This document shows, piece by piece, positions 37,562-50,832 of a stretch of 64,000 bases of DNA. The notes beneath the pieces are model-generated. The model was not told where the DNA came from and did no database searches. It was given only the letters and a program-made list of their open reading frames with translations. Where the stretch lies: the NCBI RefSeq assembly GCF_021134715.1, contig NC_060025.1, positions 3,100,001-3,164,000 of the forward strand, given 5' to 3'. A program made the translations under genes and the position numbers. How positions within the stretch are numbered: the first letter of the stretch is position 1; every line of letters begins with the position of its first letter. Source of the stretch: Daphnia pulex. Taxonomy: Eukaryota > Arthropoda > Branchiopoda > Diplostraca > Daphniidae.

Positions 37562-38984
37562 ATGAAGCTGTTGATTAATAGTTTAATCAAAATATTAACA
37601 CTGCTACAACTTTCTTCGCTGCCTATTATACTCCATGGAAAACGAATTGTTTGCACGTTTCCTAATTGGGCAGTGTATCGCACAAGTAAAAAGACAAAAT
37701 GTTCAATTCAAAAATGCATTACAAAAAAATTTCTATGACCAATTTACTGAATTTAGCATCTGGTGGTGCTGGACACTACACCGTTGATAACATCGATCCG
37801 AAACTGTGCACACATTTGTTGTATCAATTTGCTAACATCGATAAATCAAGCTTAAACATTTCTATTAGTGATCACGCTGCCGACATTGACAAAAAAGGCT
37901 ACAAGAAATCTGTAGCCCTTAAAACCCAAAACCCTCAATTGAAGGTGATGATTGTAGTAGGGTTTGCGAATGACGGTATTGAAAATGGTCATTATGAGCA
38001 ACTAACTGCAAACGAGTCCAACATTGTCCCATTCGTCAGCTCAGTCATGGATTTCCTTCAACTTCACAACTTTGATGGCTTGGATTTAGATATACGTTAT
38101 GAAGATCATTTGCCTAATGGTGTCGTTAAAACGAGCTTCGTCCATCTACTCACAGAACTGAAAAAAGCTTTCAATACAAAAGGATACATACTGTGTCTTA
38201 CTCTTTCGGAGGATTCGTCAGACTATTCACAATCCAACGGCGAAAGTAATTCAAATATTGAAAATATTGAAAATGACTCACAAATGAATAACAATTAACT
38301 TTTTTTTTTTTTTTTTTAGAATTTGACGTGTCGGGATTAAACGAAATTGTAGATTTCATTAATCTGGAAACGTATTTTTACCACGTTCCTTCTTGGGATC
38401 CGACAGTAGGGGCATCAGTAGCCGATCACCATTCTCCTCTTCGCAAACGTCATTTTGAGATGGAGAATGAAAATCTGAATGCCGAATACTCCGTTACCTA
38501 TTGGACAAATTTAGGTTTGTTAGCGTCAAAAATCAATCTGGGTATACCGCTTTTTGGACTCAGTTGGACCCTAGCGCGATCACAATCGTCGTCGAATAGC
38601 TTTGTTCCACCAATTTCAGCTGTGGGTGTTGGTCCGGCTGGAGATATAACGGGCGCAAATAATACAATGGCTTTCTATGAAATATGTTCCGCTATTCGCA
38701 ACAACGGTTGGAAAGTATTCTCTGATCCCGATAAAAAGATCGGTCCCTACGCCGTGTCTCCAACTGATCCGAAGACGTGGGTTGGTTACGACGATCCTGC
38801 CATGGCAATTGTCAAATCCCAGTTTATTCTATCGAAAGGATTGGGTGGAGCCTTCCTTTGGGACATTAGTTACGACGACTTTCGGGATAGTTGTGGTCTT
38901 GGAGTCAATCCCATAACAACGGCCATCTACAACACCCTGAACGGTATAAATACCACTTGCGAATGCATATGCTACAACGATTAA
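37562..38984 (+). CDS. GH18 chitinase-like protein, probably non-catalytic, 425 aa, three exons
   Basis: Exons 37562-37685, 37757-38245 and 38320-38984, both introns in phase 1. Signal peptide at 1-26 (MKLLINSLIKILTLLQLSSL). The first beta strand is RIVCTFPNWAVYR, followed by NIDPKLCTHLLYQFA. The active-site strand reads FDGLDLDIRYED. The DxxDxDxE motif keeps the three Asp residues, but the proton-donor Glu is Arg, so chitinase activity is not expected. The C-terminal strand GGAFLWDISYDDF keeps the substrate-stacking Trp. No chitin-binding domain follows. By family knowledge such proteins act as chitin- or glycan-binding lectins or growth factors. AATAAA at 39025-39030. Intron positions equal those of the next gene. 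Confidence 0.88.
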
Positions 38985-39853
38985 ATTAGGTGTAACTAAT
39001 GTTTGTACAATGCTGAAGCTAGTGAATAAAACAAGAAAAAAGAAATAGTATAGCTATACCAAATAATCAAATATATTCAAGGTGGTAGTATAGCTCAATT
39101 CTGATTCGCTATATCCAGACATGGATGTCTGCTGCCGTCGGGATTGAAACCAAATACAAACTTTTTCAAATACAGTTGCTACCTTCTTTCTTATTATTTT
39201 AGGCACCTCTTCTCTTGCTATACCTAATTTCAATCAAACGACTGCTGTTTATATTATTAGATTCATCTCTTCTTACCCACTGCTATTCTTTATTTTTATC
39301 TTTAACAACACCTTAGCTACTATGAAGTGGAAAGATCATCTATTCTACTCCAGGCGTTGTTCTTCAACCTATTTAAAGTTCCGGAGCCTTCTCACTCCAG
39401 CAATGTTTTTGGATAATCAAAAGGGGAAACGTGTCATAGCGAGCTCGTTTTAAATAAGAAAGAGAGAAGGAAATCTTAAACAGCTAATAAAAATTCACTT
39501 CATTCCTCAACAAATTATCCTCGTCGACATACATATTTTCCGCGCTGTATTTTCTCCCTATTGCACATGACTTGAATTATTATAAGTATAGCTTAGACAC
39601 ATACTTTTTCTTTGCCACTATCAAACATCTCGCCACAACATCCTGAGCAATATCCTGAACTGTGAATGAGATAAGCAACAATATTTGTAAATTAGTACAC
39701 CCAAAATGTTCCTTGCGCACACTTTTCTTTTCTGTTCACTGTATCAATCACGCAAAGGATTGCAGAGCTACTTATTGCTGCCTGACACTTATTATTGATT
39801 ATAGTGTCGCAGAATTTCTCGCAATTCAACGGCAAGAATAACAAACCCTCGAC
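38985..39853. other. Spacer between the two GH18-like genes
   Basis: About 870 nt. It holds the polyadenylation signal of the upstream gene and no supported coding sequence. Confidence 0.5.
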
Positions 39854-41278
39854 ATGGGACAATGGCCGACATTGTTGGTGATTGCTACTGCATCTTTGGT
39901 GTTGAGTAATATTGGTACCGTTTCGGCAACTCCACGATTGGTTTGTTATTTCAATTCTGGAGCTAGTTTACGTAAAGGTAAAGGCAACGTATTAATTTGT
40001 TTGCCTTATTCATTTCGTGCTGATCAATCTCTGGTGAACAGGTGATGGCCAATTTACTGTCGAAAACATCGACCCTTTCCTGTGCACTCACCTGATCTTC
40101 GTTTCGGGTATTTTCAACTCGATCGTCAGTAAAGGAGAACCCGGAAGTCTTGACCCAACGGTCATGAAATTCGTACATCTGAAAAACAAGAACCCCAAAC
40201 TGAAAATAATGCTTTCGGTTGGAAGCTGGATCGACTTCCAGTCGGCACAGTATACCGAGAATGTGATGGGCAGCAACAGGGCCAATTTCGCTCACTCTGC
40301 CGCCCAATTTCTTGCCCGTTACGGTTTTGACGGATTGGACTTTTCTTGGCCGTGGGATTCTGCTTCGCCTACTGCCAATGATCCAAAACAATTCATTCGG
40401 GTACTGACAGCCCTTAAAGACGCCTTCAAGTCGAGTGGATATCTACTTAGCGTCGCCGTAACAGCCAATCAATCCATCTCGGAATTAAGTAAATTATTCC
40501 TATTTTATTTACACATTTTCTAAGTCAATTTTTAATTTGTTTTCCGTAACTAGGCTATGATTTTCCAAAAATTGAAGCGCTAGTGGACTTTGTGAACTTG
40601 AAATCCTACAACATGACGGACAATTCGAAATCCATGGCAGATCACCACGCCCCACTCTACACGAGGAAATGGGAGACTTCCGGAGTCGGTAGCAATAACG
40701 TCGATTCAGTTGTGTCTTATTGGATCAACAAGGGCGTATCCATATCAAAACTCAACGTGGGTATCCCTTTTTTCGGTAAGAGCTGGACGTTATCGTCGGA
40801 CGCTTACAATCCGCCAGCCAAAGCATCGGGCCCCGGACCGGCCGGTCCATTGACTAACACCCAAGGAGAATTGGCCTTTTACGAAATTTGTCGGCACGTA
40901 CGCGTCGACAAGGATTTTAAAGCAGTCAGAAGTGGCAGCCGTTTGAACGGGCCAATCGCCTACTCCTTGCGGACGTCCGGAAGGATTTGGGTCGGATACG
41001 ACGACGTCGATATGGTCATACACAAAGGAAAGTATATCCTGTCAAAGAATTTGGGCGGGGCTGTTGTTTGGGACATCTCCATGGACGATTTTAGAAATAC
41101 TTGTGGCAGTGGGATCAATCCTTTGCTAGCGTCTCTATCTAGAACTCTCAACGTCATCGGTCAAAATGCTGAGCTGTACGTATCTGCTTCGCGTGACCTT
41201 TCCCCGAATTTTATTCTGGCCAATATGACAATAACGATGCTATTATTAATATTTTATTCTCGTCCCATGTACTTTTAG
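39854..41278 (+). CDS. GH18 chitinase-like protein, non-catalytic, 431 aa, three exons
   Basis: Exons 39854-39977, 40042-40488 and 40554-41278, both introns in phase 1. Exon 1 has the same length (124 nt) as in the preceding gene, so the two are tandem duplicates. Signal peptide at 1-25 (MGQWPTLLVIATASLVLSNI). The active-site strand reads YGFDGLDFSWPWD: the third Asp of DxxDxDxE is Ser and the catalytic Glu is Pro. The Met-Tyr-Asp region reads KSYNMTD. GGAVVWDISMDDF keeps the core Trp. The last ~20 residues (NMTITMLLLIFYSRPMYF) are hydrophobic and could be a GPI-attachment signal or membrane anchor, which the first gene lacks. Confidence 0.88.
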
Positions 41279-43000
41279 GGCGAAATTTGTCATGGAAATG
41301 AATAGCAATCGATCGTCTGAGTGCATTTTTTAAAATTTTCCTCGAATCTTTCCTGATTTAAAAATAATGGTAACATACTTTCATGGAAATGTCGTGGAGT
41401 AAGTGGGTGGCGAAGGGATTATATACGGCAGTGATCCTCCTACGTAATGTTGACTATTTACTCGCTATATGAAGCAATACAAGAAAAATGACATGAGACA
41501 AGTTTCCGTTATTAGATGGCATAAATTCTGACGTGGAAGGGAGAGTAGTATATAGTAGTGTATATATTGTCAAGGGTCACCTTGCATATAATATTTCCAC
41601 TTACTCGTTAAAAAAAAATGGAACTAGAAAAGAAGCTTTCTTTGAAGTACTCCAGGGAACAAAACTTTGCTTCTGAAATAGTTCTATTGCGCTTTTTGCC
41701 TCTTTTGGCTATGTAAAAAAAAGAGCTTACAGAAAATATTTTATTTATTTTTAAAAATTATGATCTGAATTAAGCGATGTATTGCTTTTGTTTCTGCAAA
41801 AGGAATGTTGAAATTTGTTTCGTCATTTTCATCAAGCATACGAATTTTGACATGTCGTGTAGAGCGGTATATAATTATTGATTATAAGCTACTATATTAT
41901 CTTCTATTTTAAAAATTTATGGCTCCGATGTATTATGTACAGGATGTGTGTGCACCTTTTATCTCTAACACTAATATGAGATTACCTAACCTTGAGACCA
42001 ATAGGATGTCACCTAGCCACCGAGTCATTTGGGTTAACGAAAAGTTTTAACCTTGAACTGCCAACGAGATCTGCAAAAATGTTCCTCATTCCTATCTTAT
42101 TTGAATCTTAAATTCCATCCTTCTTTCCGTGACCGCCAGGTAGCCTCAGCATCGAGAAACACTATAATAAATCAAGCCGAAAATTAAAAAAAGCAAGGTG
42201 ATTTGAATGTTGTCGATACCGAGTTTTTCAACATTAATATGCTACATTATCGCTAACGACTTGAAAAATGGGCGCAAGCCTAACGTTTATTATTAATTGT
42301 AATCAGCAATGACAGGCAACTTAAAGAAAGAAAAAACCACCGACACAATAAGAACAAGTTTAGTAAAAAAGAAGAAGCGTAAATAAAAAACAACATTTAA
42401 TTCATTGTAAATTTTTTTTAATGAAGTGATTTGACCCCTGCTGCTTCTAGGAAAGTGAAGATGAGTACGTGACGAATGCATTTAATTCAGTACCAAAAAA
42501 TTTTCGAGCGCGAACTCCGATATAAGAGAAAATGGGAAAGAACGACTCTTTTGACGGGGGAAATTCGACTTGATTAAAAATGTACTATGAGGTAAGGTAT
42601 GAAATACTCTCAGGCGTGTCGATGAAGTTTCAAGAAACTATACGAATGAATAACTGAATTGGTTTTGATGTTGGTAAAGGATATATGCAGGGTATATGAG
42701 ATAGTACGGAGTTGGGAACTTGGATCAATAGATCAGGGATCGTCTGATCGACGTCGTATTTTCGTTCAACATGTCGGCAGGATTATATCAAGATTTGAAT
42801 AAAAAAACTATTTCAATGTAGCCCACAATTTTCAATCAATATTCTGAAGTTAAAAAAAAGCAGGCTCCAGAACTCTATAGAAGATTTCCCCTTGATGCTA
42901 CATACATTATGCGTTTCCCATTAGTTCCAGGAATCTGAAATTAAAACAGTTGTCACATTGTATCGAGGTGCGGAGCTGGATGAAAGAATTCTCAACATAC
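41279..43000. other. Non-coding stretch, no gene seen
   Basis: AT-rich spacer of 1.7 kb after the second GH18-like gene. No domain-bearing frame, RNA gene or array block is recognised. Confidence 0.5.
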
Positions 43001-43009
43001 CAACCCGTT

Positions 43010-43465
43010 AGAGGATTTCCCAATAATATTGTCCGAAACTTTAACAAGAACTGCAGAACGCCCGTAATTGAGGACGAAAACTAGTTCTAAGCTCAACGCC
43101 AGGCAAAAAGGAAACGTACATCTGTCACGTACAACATCCAAAAACTGAACGCTAACGTAACATTTTCTGCTCAACTTTTAGAACGAATTGGCCTTTACGA
43201 AGGTTACATAAGGCCTCGTATCGAGTGCGATAATAATCTTTCCATTTTACTCTGGCACTTTTTCTCAATTTTCTATTTAGCCTCCCAAAAATTGTGACGT
43301 GGAAAATTCTACTAGTAGAAATAGAAACACAAGTCGCCATCTGATGTCAAGGCTTTCTCACTCACCACCGACTCACCAAGGGATTTTACACAGTAAAAAG
43401 ATGAGCCTATACAACGCGTTGCCAGGGTCTGGAAGGTTATTCTTTGATGTAATAAGATTAACGCA
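43010..43465. repeat. GPCR-array block Z
   Basis: Matches 10290-10735, e.g. GAAACTTTAACAAGAACTGC at 43036 and GCCATCTGATG near 43335. It lies 3' of the receptor that follows. Confidence 0.72.
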
Positions 43466-43885
43466 GGCAACGTTGAAATCATTTAGAAGAGTGGAAGGAA
43501 GTGGATTTCCATGTTAGATGGCCCTTGTGGCTAACCGAATAAAATAGTTAAAAGGAGTGCTTCCAGATAATCAAAGAGCTTAGCCCTGAGCGTATATCTC
43601 TGTTAAGTTCCTAACGAGCCCTGTGGCGAATGTCATGCCAGCCGTTCATACCTACTAGTATACGCTGCTGAATCTTTCATGATTTCTTTCGAGTCTTATT
43701 GAATAAGAAAACAGGAAAACAAAATGCTATAAATTCACAAATGTCCGTTCTTGCTTCCATGCAATTCCTATTACGCATAGCAATAAAAATGTATTGATTG
43801 TTGTGCACATTGTTGGTGCTGACGACATTTTTTTAAACCCACGGATCGAATCAATAATGACAAAATTTGTAATGTAAAATATCTG

Positions 43886-45064
43886 TTATTGAGCGCGTTT
43901 TTTGCATCTGAATTTCTGCTTAAAATGAATCAGAGCGCGTTTGAATTCTTTACTAGTCGATATGTACATCAACGGATTGTAGATTACGTGGACGATAAAC
44001 AGGTCGTAAATGTAAGGATTGATGCGGTACACAGTCGGGCAATTCATTTGGAGGTGAATGCACCAGTAAATAATAATGCCGTTCACTGTGACGGGGAAAG
44101 TGCAGAGCCAGAAAGGAAGAATATTGACGGACATGCTGAAAGCGGCGCGAATTTCAAGTCGATTGAGTTTGGGGCGGTTGAGAAACCAGGTGAAACAGAG
44201 CGTGTCGTCCAACTGAGAGTCAAAGTGCGGCGGAAGAACATTGCCTGTTGCATCGGGCGCAGTTACCGCTTGAAGTGCTGGCACCTCAATCTCTACATCT
44301 GCTGGTTCTATTCAAAGCACAATTTTAATCTTGTATTTTGATTTATCTTTAGCCCAAGAAAAATACTTACCAGATCCGACATTTGATAAAGGAGTTTGAA
44401 GAAATTTGAGAGCGATGGGATTCTGGCGAAAATGCAATGGCTGTTTCTTTATAGCGGCTCGAGATAGGAAGAAAATCATAATGTGCAATATGACACAGAG
44501 GATGCCCATGAACAGGTCGTAGATCAATACGACGTGCATGTGGGTCAGATTAATCGTACAATTTTTGATCTTCTTGTAACCGGTCCAAAACGGACTGGTA
44601 AACGTCAAGTAAGTTACAACGAATCCAATGGATAGCAGCAAAATTGTTCCTCGATTCGTCACTTTCTCCTTGTACCACTCGTAACGGGCGATGGCCAAGT
44701 AGCGATCAAGGCCCGCCAGGGCCAACAACGTTAAAATAATCGTGTGAAGCACTCCCGCGTTGAGGACGCAAATTTGACACGCCACTCGATTTCGACCTGC
44801 GATGGCCACTACTTCCAGTATGAAATGAATGATCTGAAATTGATTCATCACTGAAATGGCAGCCCAAAACACATGGCGGGGATAGTGGAGCTGGCGTGAA
44901 CGGCAGACCACCACAATGACGAGAAGATTGATCAACGTCCCAACAGCAGTCGTAACGTAGCGATAACTTTGTGTCGTCACGGACATGGGCCGGAGATCCA
45001 TCGGAACGTCCAAACTAATGAGTAAAGAAAAATTCGACGGGATGCTGTCTGTTGAGCGATTCAT
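43886..45064 (-). CDS. Rhodopsin-class GPCR, 371 aa, two exons (diverged paralogue)
   Basis: Exon 1 is 45064-44371, ending TCTG|GTAAGT in phase 1. Exon 2 is about 44307-43886, after GAATAG; an AG six nt further on also keeps the frame. TM1-TM5 lie in exon 1, with SRQLHYPRH in the first cytoplasmic loop and DRYLAIARYEWYKEK at 120. Cys residues for the ECL2 bridge are present (NRVACQ, KNCTINL). Exon 2 has CFTWFLNRPKLNRLEIR before TM6 and IYNPLMYISTSKEFKRAL at TM7. It differs most from the other copies in TM1-TM2 and the third cytoplasmic loop. The ligand is unknown. No clear TATA box was found. Confidence 0.88.
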
Positions 45065-45689
45065 GCTCTATGGTTGACGATCGAGCTGTTTGCGTGGTAA
45101 TAAACCGAGACACTCGTCAGCCAAGCAACTATAAGGACACGGCGGGGGGGGGGGATGAAATTTCTGCCATGCGCATTTGGAATCACCGCGCTACGTTCGT
45201 TATTTGGGATCCGATCCAAAGGAGCGCTGTTTGAAAGGTGTAATATCTAAAATATGAATCAATAAATTTTTTTACTTCACATCAACCGGAATGGAAAGTG
45301 AAATCAATGATGCTGTATTTTTTCAAGGATTCGTTTTCTGAAATGGCTAAAGCAAACAAAGAAATAATTCTTACATGTTGGAAACGAGAACACAACTCAC
45401 TGAGACATCAAATGCGTCGCGAAAACGATTTCGGTTTGATTGAGAGAAAAAAATAAGACCCAAAAGTGATAAATGTCAAAGAAATGTCAAAGAGCTAAAC
45501 GCAATTCAAGGAAATACAAGAAAAATATTAAAATGCAGCTCATACAGTATTTAAAATTTCCTTCAGCTTGAAAAAAAAACTTGAGATTCGGTCTCTGAAA
45601 AAAAAACACGATGCGAAACGGTCCTCAAAAATGAAACTCTGTTCTCCGCGTTGCTCTCAGTATAATTCGAGTAATGCAACCATGCGACG

Positions 45690-47340
45690 CTGATCTCATA
45701 CTCAAAGACGCATTTGGATATTATGTAGCGACGCATTGCTACAGAATATCAATCCGCATTACGTTGCGTCCTGACTCTGGGAAATAGATCCTTATCCTCC
45801 CACGCCATTATTACACATACTGTGCTGCATTCCGTTACAAGTTACTCCGTTACAATCCTTTATACATTTTGTATGACGTGTGCAACATCTCTTCTAGTAA
45901 AAGTTTTGTGCAAGTTGCGTTCCCAAGACTTTGGTTCAGTATTATCCGTTTCGCAAATAGAAACTTGAAGCGGAAACAATTCGACAGGAAAAAGAGGCAT
46001 CAGCGACCTTATACTGCTGGGCAAGTTTGAACAAAAGATAAATTTACCATGACATTAACAAGCTCATGATTTATTAATGCGACTACAGACCAAAGAATGC
46101 CAATCAACTCCATTCGACGGATGCAACTTTATAAAACTTGTAACAGGTGTCTGCATTCAGGGTGGTATATAACAATTGCACATGATTGAAAGGTACGGAG
46201 AAAAAATAAATAACGAGAGAAGGAAATATATAGCTTAACCCATCTGGTTTGTGTGCTATTCGGCGCCCATTCAACTTTGAGCAGTTGAGCCAGATAAATA
46301 ATTCTCGGATGAACGAAAATGTCTGTCGTTGACGTGCTAAAAAGGTGGGTGGGCAGTATAATACCACTCTGAAGGGCGAATGGGGTTTGCTGGAAAGTGA
46401 CTGCTGGAAGTAAAATTCCAATGAACCAGTTGTAGTAGCATGTAGTCCTAAATTCAGGAGAATATTCACTATTCAGCGATGTCTCCACGTGAGCAAACGC
46501 GATCAATAGGGGACAACCAACAGTCTCCAAGAATAAGACGAATTTTTAATTTCAAGACAGACAGATTTCCGTTGAAATATGGAAGATGTAGGCTACGAGT
46601 TTGGTCTTTCACATTTATTGCTACCACGAAGCTTCATTCGAACGCTTGATAAAATCAAGCAATTTACAGAAAACAGCCAATTATGTCGTTAGCAGCGGAA
46701 GATCACGAATAGTTTTTTGGAAGTCAAGGAAAAACAAGAACCGCGTTTGTTTTTCTTTAAATCCTTTCTTGTTATGACACATTTCCGCCCAAATCAGCAA
46801 CTTGAGCTAAATTGCTGGCAACAGCAGCAGTTAAGTTCCATGACAGACGGAATTTTAAAAAAAAGCAATCGACGGTATAACGGACCGGACGGCGGATGTA
46901 GATAAGCGCTCGGAAAACGACAGAAATTCCCAGCAACCGCCAGCAACGAGACAAACTTGTTGCGCAGTAAAGTTGGATGTTGATTAATTGAATCGTACGG
47001 TGAAACGAAAGTTACGTAACAATTTGACTTCCATACTATTTGAAAACTGAAGCTAGCAAGGGTCCTATACTTGATAACGAAATTAACTGCGACTTACCGA
47101 GAAGTACAATAAGTGATGCTGTCCGACAAGTTCCAGTCCGCCTTGGGTCGCCCTTGGTACATAACTTTCACACACCTGCGCAAAAAAAAATCACAGTTGT
47201 AAGCACTCATGGAAGAATTTACAGTTTGCACAATTAAAAAAGAAATTCAGATGAAACCATTTACACGCGACGTAGGAAAACGCAGCTCTCACATGACCAA
47301 GAGTCTAGAGACAGCCAATACATTTTGGTGGGTGTTGCAC
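45690..47340. repeat. GPCR-array blocks Q and R, copy 4
   Basis: Homologous to 7400-9160, 10740-12240 and 19500-20640. GACTTACCGAG at about 47091 is the conserved minus-strand splice-donor-like site. ORFs at 46104-46530 overlap in two frames and have no counterpart in the other copies. Confidence 0.68.
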
Positions 47341-47682
47341 AATTAATGACGCATGAGTAAGAGATAAGAAATAGGAAAAAAATAAGGGGAAAGGAGTAAA
47401 AAAAAAAAAAAGAAGAAGAAAAACCAAACGAAAAAAACCCAAAGATGTTACAAATAAATAAATTAAAGAAATAAACCATTTTTTTTATCACATCAACTGT
47501 CATAATGGAAGGCATTGCCTCTTTAGGAATCCAAATATTCCAATATTCCTCAAAATTCGCATTCATAGTTTTATATTGCATGTCAATCTTCGTGATTGTT
47601 CCCACCTCATTCAAAATTTAAAACCATATTAATAAAATAATATGACGTGCGACTTTCGAATTTACTGTGAAACTGCGACTGA

Positions 47683-47702
47683 CACCTTCAATATTGAAGG
47701 TG
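47683..47702. repeat. 20-bp perfect palindrome
   Basis: CACCTTCAATATTGAAGGTG. No flanking gene suggests a role. Confidence 0.7.
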
Positions 47703-50700
47703 ATGTAACGAAATAAAAACAAACAAAAAAATGTTGTTAATAAAACATTAGAAAATCAAAACATTCGAAAAATTTCTTTCAAAATGAAATAGACATTGAA
47801 AAAAGATTGGCATGTGTAGAGTAGTTACTGTGGAATGATTTCCTAAGTCCCGCGCATGCAATATTTTGAATATCGCACTGTTGCATGTTCATAGTTGCTA
47901 CGCAGTACATACAACTACTACTTACGCTGTACTTCATCAGTTTGAAGCCGCAGATGAAACCAAATTACCTGTTGAACCAACTTTTTACCTCATGACGATC
48001 GAGTGCTATAACCACTACACCAAACTGCTGCCACGGGAAATAAGATTTTTCCAACTACCGTTTTTTGTTGTATTATTTTTTTTAATTTACCGAGGAAAAT
48101 TACTAGAATGCTTAATTTGATAGAAATTGATTGACTACATTAATTAAACATGGAAACTAAACATATATTTTTAAAATAATCTTAGCGCCAAATGTTTGGG
48201 CCATCAACTACTAGCGAACCTAGCGGTGATCATGCAAGTTGGTGCTAACAAAAGTGGAAACGTTTTTTGGACCTCTTGCGTTTGGGCTTGGCCACTTCTC
48301 TTTTCCTCGTCAAATCCGTCGCACTTGAGAAAATAAATTTTGCGAATTATTTTGCGAATAATCTTCGTCTTCGTTCGTTTCCGTCGTTACTAAAAAACAA
48401 ATCGGGAAATTCAATTTTAACTGCAGCTTCCTATATTCTAAACTGATTTAATATTGGAATTGAAGACAATGAAGCAATAAATTGTATTATTTCAAAATAA
48501 AAGCTCTTTCACGTCACTCAGTGTGAAAATAACACGAAGCTGGCTGAACTAAAATTAAGGGTATCTTATTAATTATTATGCTTCGTGTGGGAGCAGAAAA
48601 CTTCTAAGCGCCATCTTCGATAACAAGGGGAGTTAACCTAACATCATTGCGTTTCCAGGACGACGAGTTTTTAGGAAAAGTTTTCGTTTTCGCCTACTAA
48701 TTAATAACCGGCTTAACCGAAAGTTTTTTTTTTACACACGAAATGAGAACGAAAGTGTACGTTTACCGACGTTGCCTACAACTCGTCACACACAGAGTGA
48801 AAATGTTTGCTCCAATAAGTTTCAGATCGAAAAGAAAGCAAATTTGAATAGTGACTGAAATATCTCCTTACCTTAAGTCTCCATGTGCGGTGGCCGTTTT
48901 CATTCGTGATGCAAAGTGTGTTTGGCAATTGTCGTTGCAAAAAGGAACACACACGTCTGACGTCAGCACCTTCCACCATTTTGTCGTCTTTTTTCTGACC
49001 CTTCCTCTTCTTATTGCTGCAGACATTTCCAACATCCACAACAAGGCAGTTTAGTGACGATAGAAGCAGCATAGTTTGTTTCGTGGGCCGTGGAACATGT
49101 CTCGTTGTTAAGTTGCGTTTTTTTAATGACGTGTAATTGTTTCACGAGAATTTGTAACTGTTTCAGCTGCATGTTAAACTGTTTACAACGTTGACTAGAC
49201 TTTTTACAGTGGTGCTGTCGTGCTGTGTTTGATCGACAAGATGTGTAAATAAAGAATTTGTGCAGACGGGACCCGCTGAACTAGCCTAATCCGGTTGAAA
49301 CTTCGAGGACGTCGAAAGATGATGTGCACCGTTTATGCTTCCTGGTAAGTCGCAATCAATCAAGTTCTTAAATAGAAATAGGCCCATGGTAACGTTATTC
49401 GAAGTAGAATCAGAATCAACCCTTTTTCATCTAGTAAGCACAAAGTTTCTTCTTTCCAAGGTACCCAAACTTCCCAATCGTGGCTCCCCCTCAAGGCAGG
49501 CTGTAACCGTAATGAATTAACTATGTTGCACGTAATTGTTTGCAACCTATGTAGAAACTCATACAAGCGTAGCGTTCACCTTTTCCTGTTTTTGGAGCGT
49601 TCCTTATTATCTCTGTTACTTGCTGAGCCTTCTTTATTTTCTCCCAACTTGTGTACCTATAGCTTATTAGGCCAACTAGGTAGGATAGAAATTCATTTAA
49701 AATCGGTAGCTAATTTCACCTTTTCACAGAAAACCGGGGGAAAGCTGAGCAGAACGACTTTGAAGTTGGCTGATTGTTCTAACATCACACCGAAAAAGTG
49801 GAAAGTTCTGAATCCTTCGTCCTTTCCCGCCACTAACACCCTGTGCATACGGAAGCTGATGGCTTTTCAATCTTTCAAAGTAGTAGGTAAATCAACCCTT
49901 TAATTCGTTTCCCATTTTTTCGACACTCAGTTACTTTGTGTGAAATAATTCGATTTATGTGCATTAGTCTAGTTCTCTACATTTTTCAAATCTCTTCTAA
50001 AGTCATCATTAGCATTTCAAGAGTACGCATCACGCGTTTGATTTTGACGATATTGAATACCGGTAATCATTTTGCATTTTCGCTTCAACAACTGAATTCC
50101 ATGAACGCTTCAACCTGCTGTACTATAGTATCGTGTTCGCACAATTTTCCATTAGTTTAATCGATTACTTTGATCATGGATACGTATAGTTACGGTTGCT
50201 AGAGAGGGGGTTGAAAACGGATAATTCTTAGACTAGTAATCTTATTTGTTCAGTGATTACCGTGGCAGAAGTATGATTTCAGTGAGGCCTACTACAAACA
50301 ACTTCTTTTAATGTAGTCGTTCTTTAAATAATTTTCTCCAGATTTTCTCTAGATCAATGTTATGGCTGGTCTGTCTTATCAAGCGTTTGAAGTTTTTGTC
50401 AAATTTCCTATTTATAAGAAGTTAAGAACGATATATGACAACTTCTGAATTTCTGATTCACAAGTCTCAATAACTTTCTTCATAAAATTATGATTGTTTT
50501 TTTTTTATTGACTATTTTGACAGAGAGTATAATGATATGCACTCCACCTTTCCCTCCCTTCCCCAGTTCCACTATAGGGAAGAAAATGTACTTTGAAAAA
50601 TCTCAGTAAAATGTCATTTATATTAGCTAAATTCAAACAACCAAAACTGTGTTGAGGGGGAGAGGGAAGCAACTGCAGATTCCGGAAATGAATATCCACA

Positions 50701-50800
50701 AGCAAATGAAAGGATGGAATGTAGTCTAGGATGGATATTATTAATTGTGTTTCACCTCCAGTCTTGGATTTTGAACTTATAGCAATTCGAATGTAAACTG

Positions 50801-50832
50801 AAATCTGAATTATAAACTTATAATTCAGATTT
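50801..50832. repeat. 14-bp perfect inverted repeat, 4-nt loop
   Basis: AAATCTGAATTATA, loop AACT, then the exact reverse complement. AT-rich; it could form a hairpin. Confidence 0.75.

Larger units (their letters stand above)
31041..37690. repeat. Segmental duplication, right copy
   Basis: This is the partner of 1-6840. Here the block is flanked by complete genes: the MAM-like gene on the left, whose promoter lies in the block, and a complete GH18-like gene on the right, whose first exon lies in the block. This copy therefore shows the more complete arrangement. About 24 kb of GPCR-array DNA separates the two copies. Confidence 0.93.

Noticed and set aside
37562..41278. Calling the two GH18 genes active chitinases
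   Set aside because: The catalytic Glu is replaced in both (Arg and Pro), and the second has also lost an active-site Asp.
46104..46530. Two overlapping minus frames of 121 and 133 codons
   Set aside because: They lie in array block Q/R, and neither is conserved in the other three copies.
49523..49903. 126-codon plus-strand frame
   Set aside because: No domain, signal peptide, splice support or paralogue in the other units; it may be chance.
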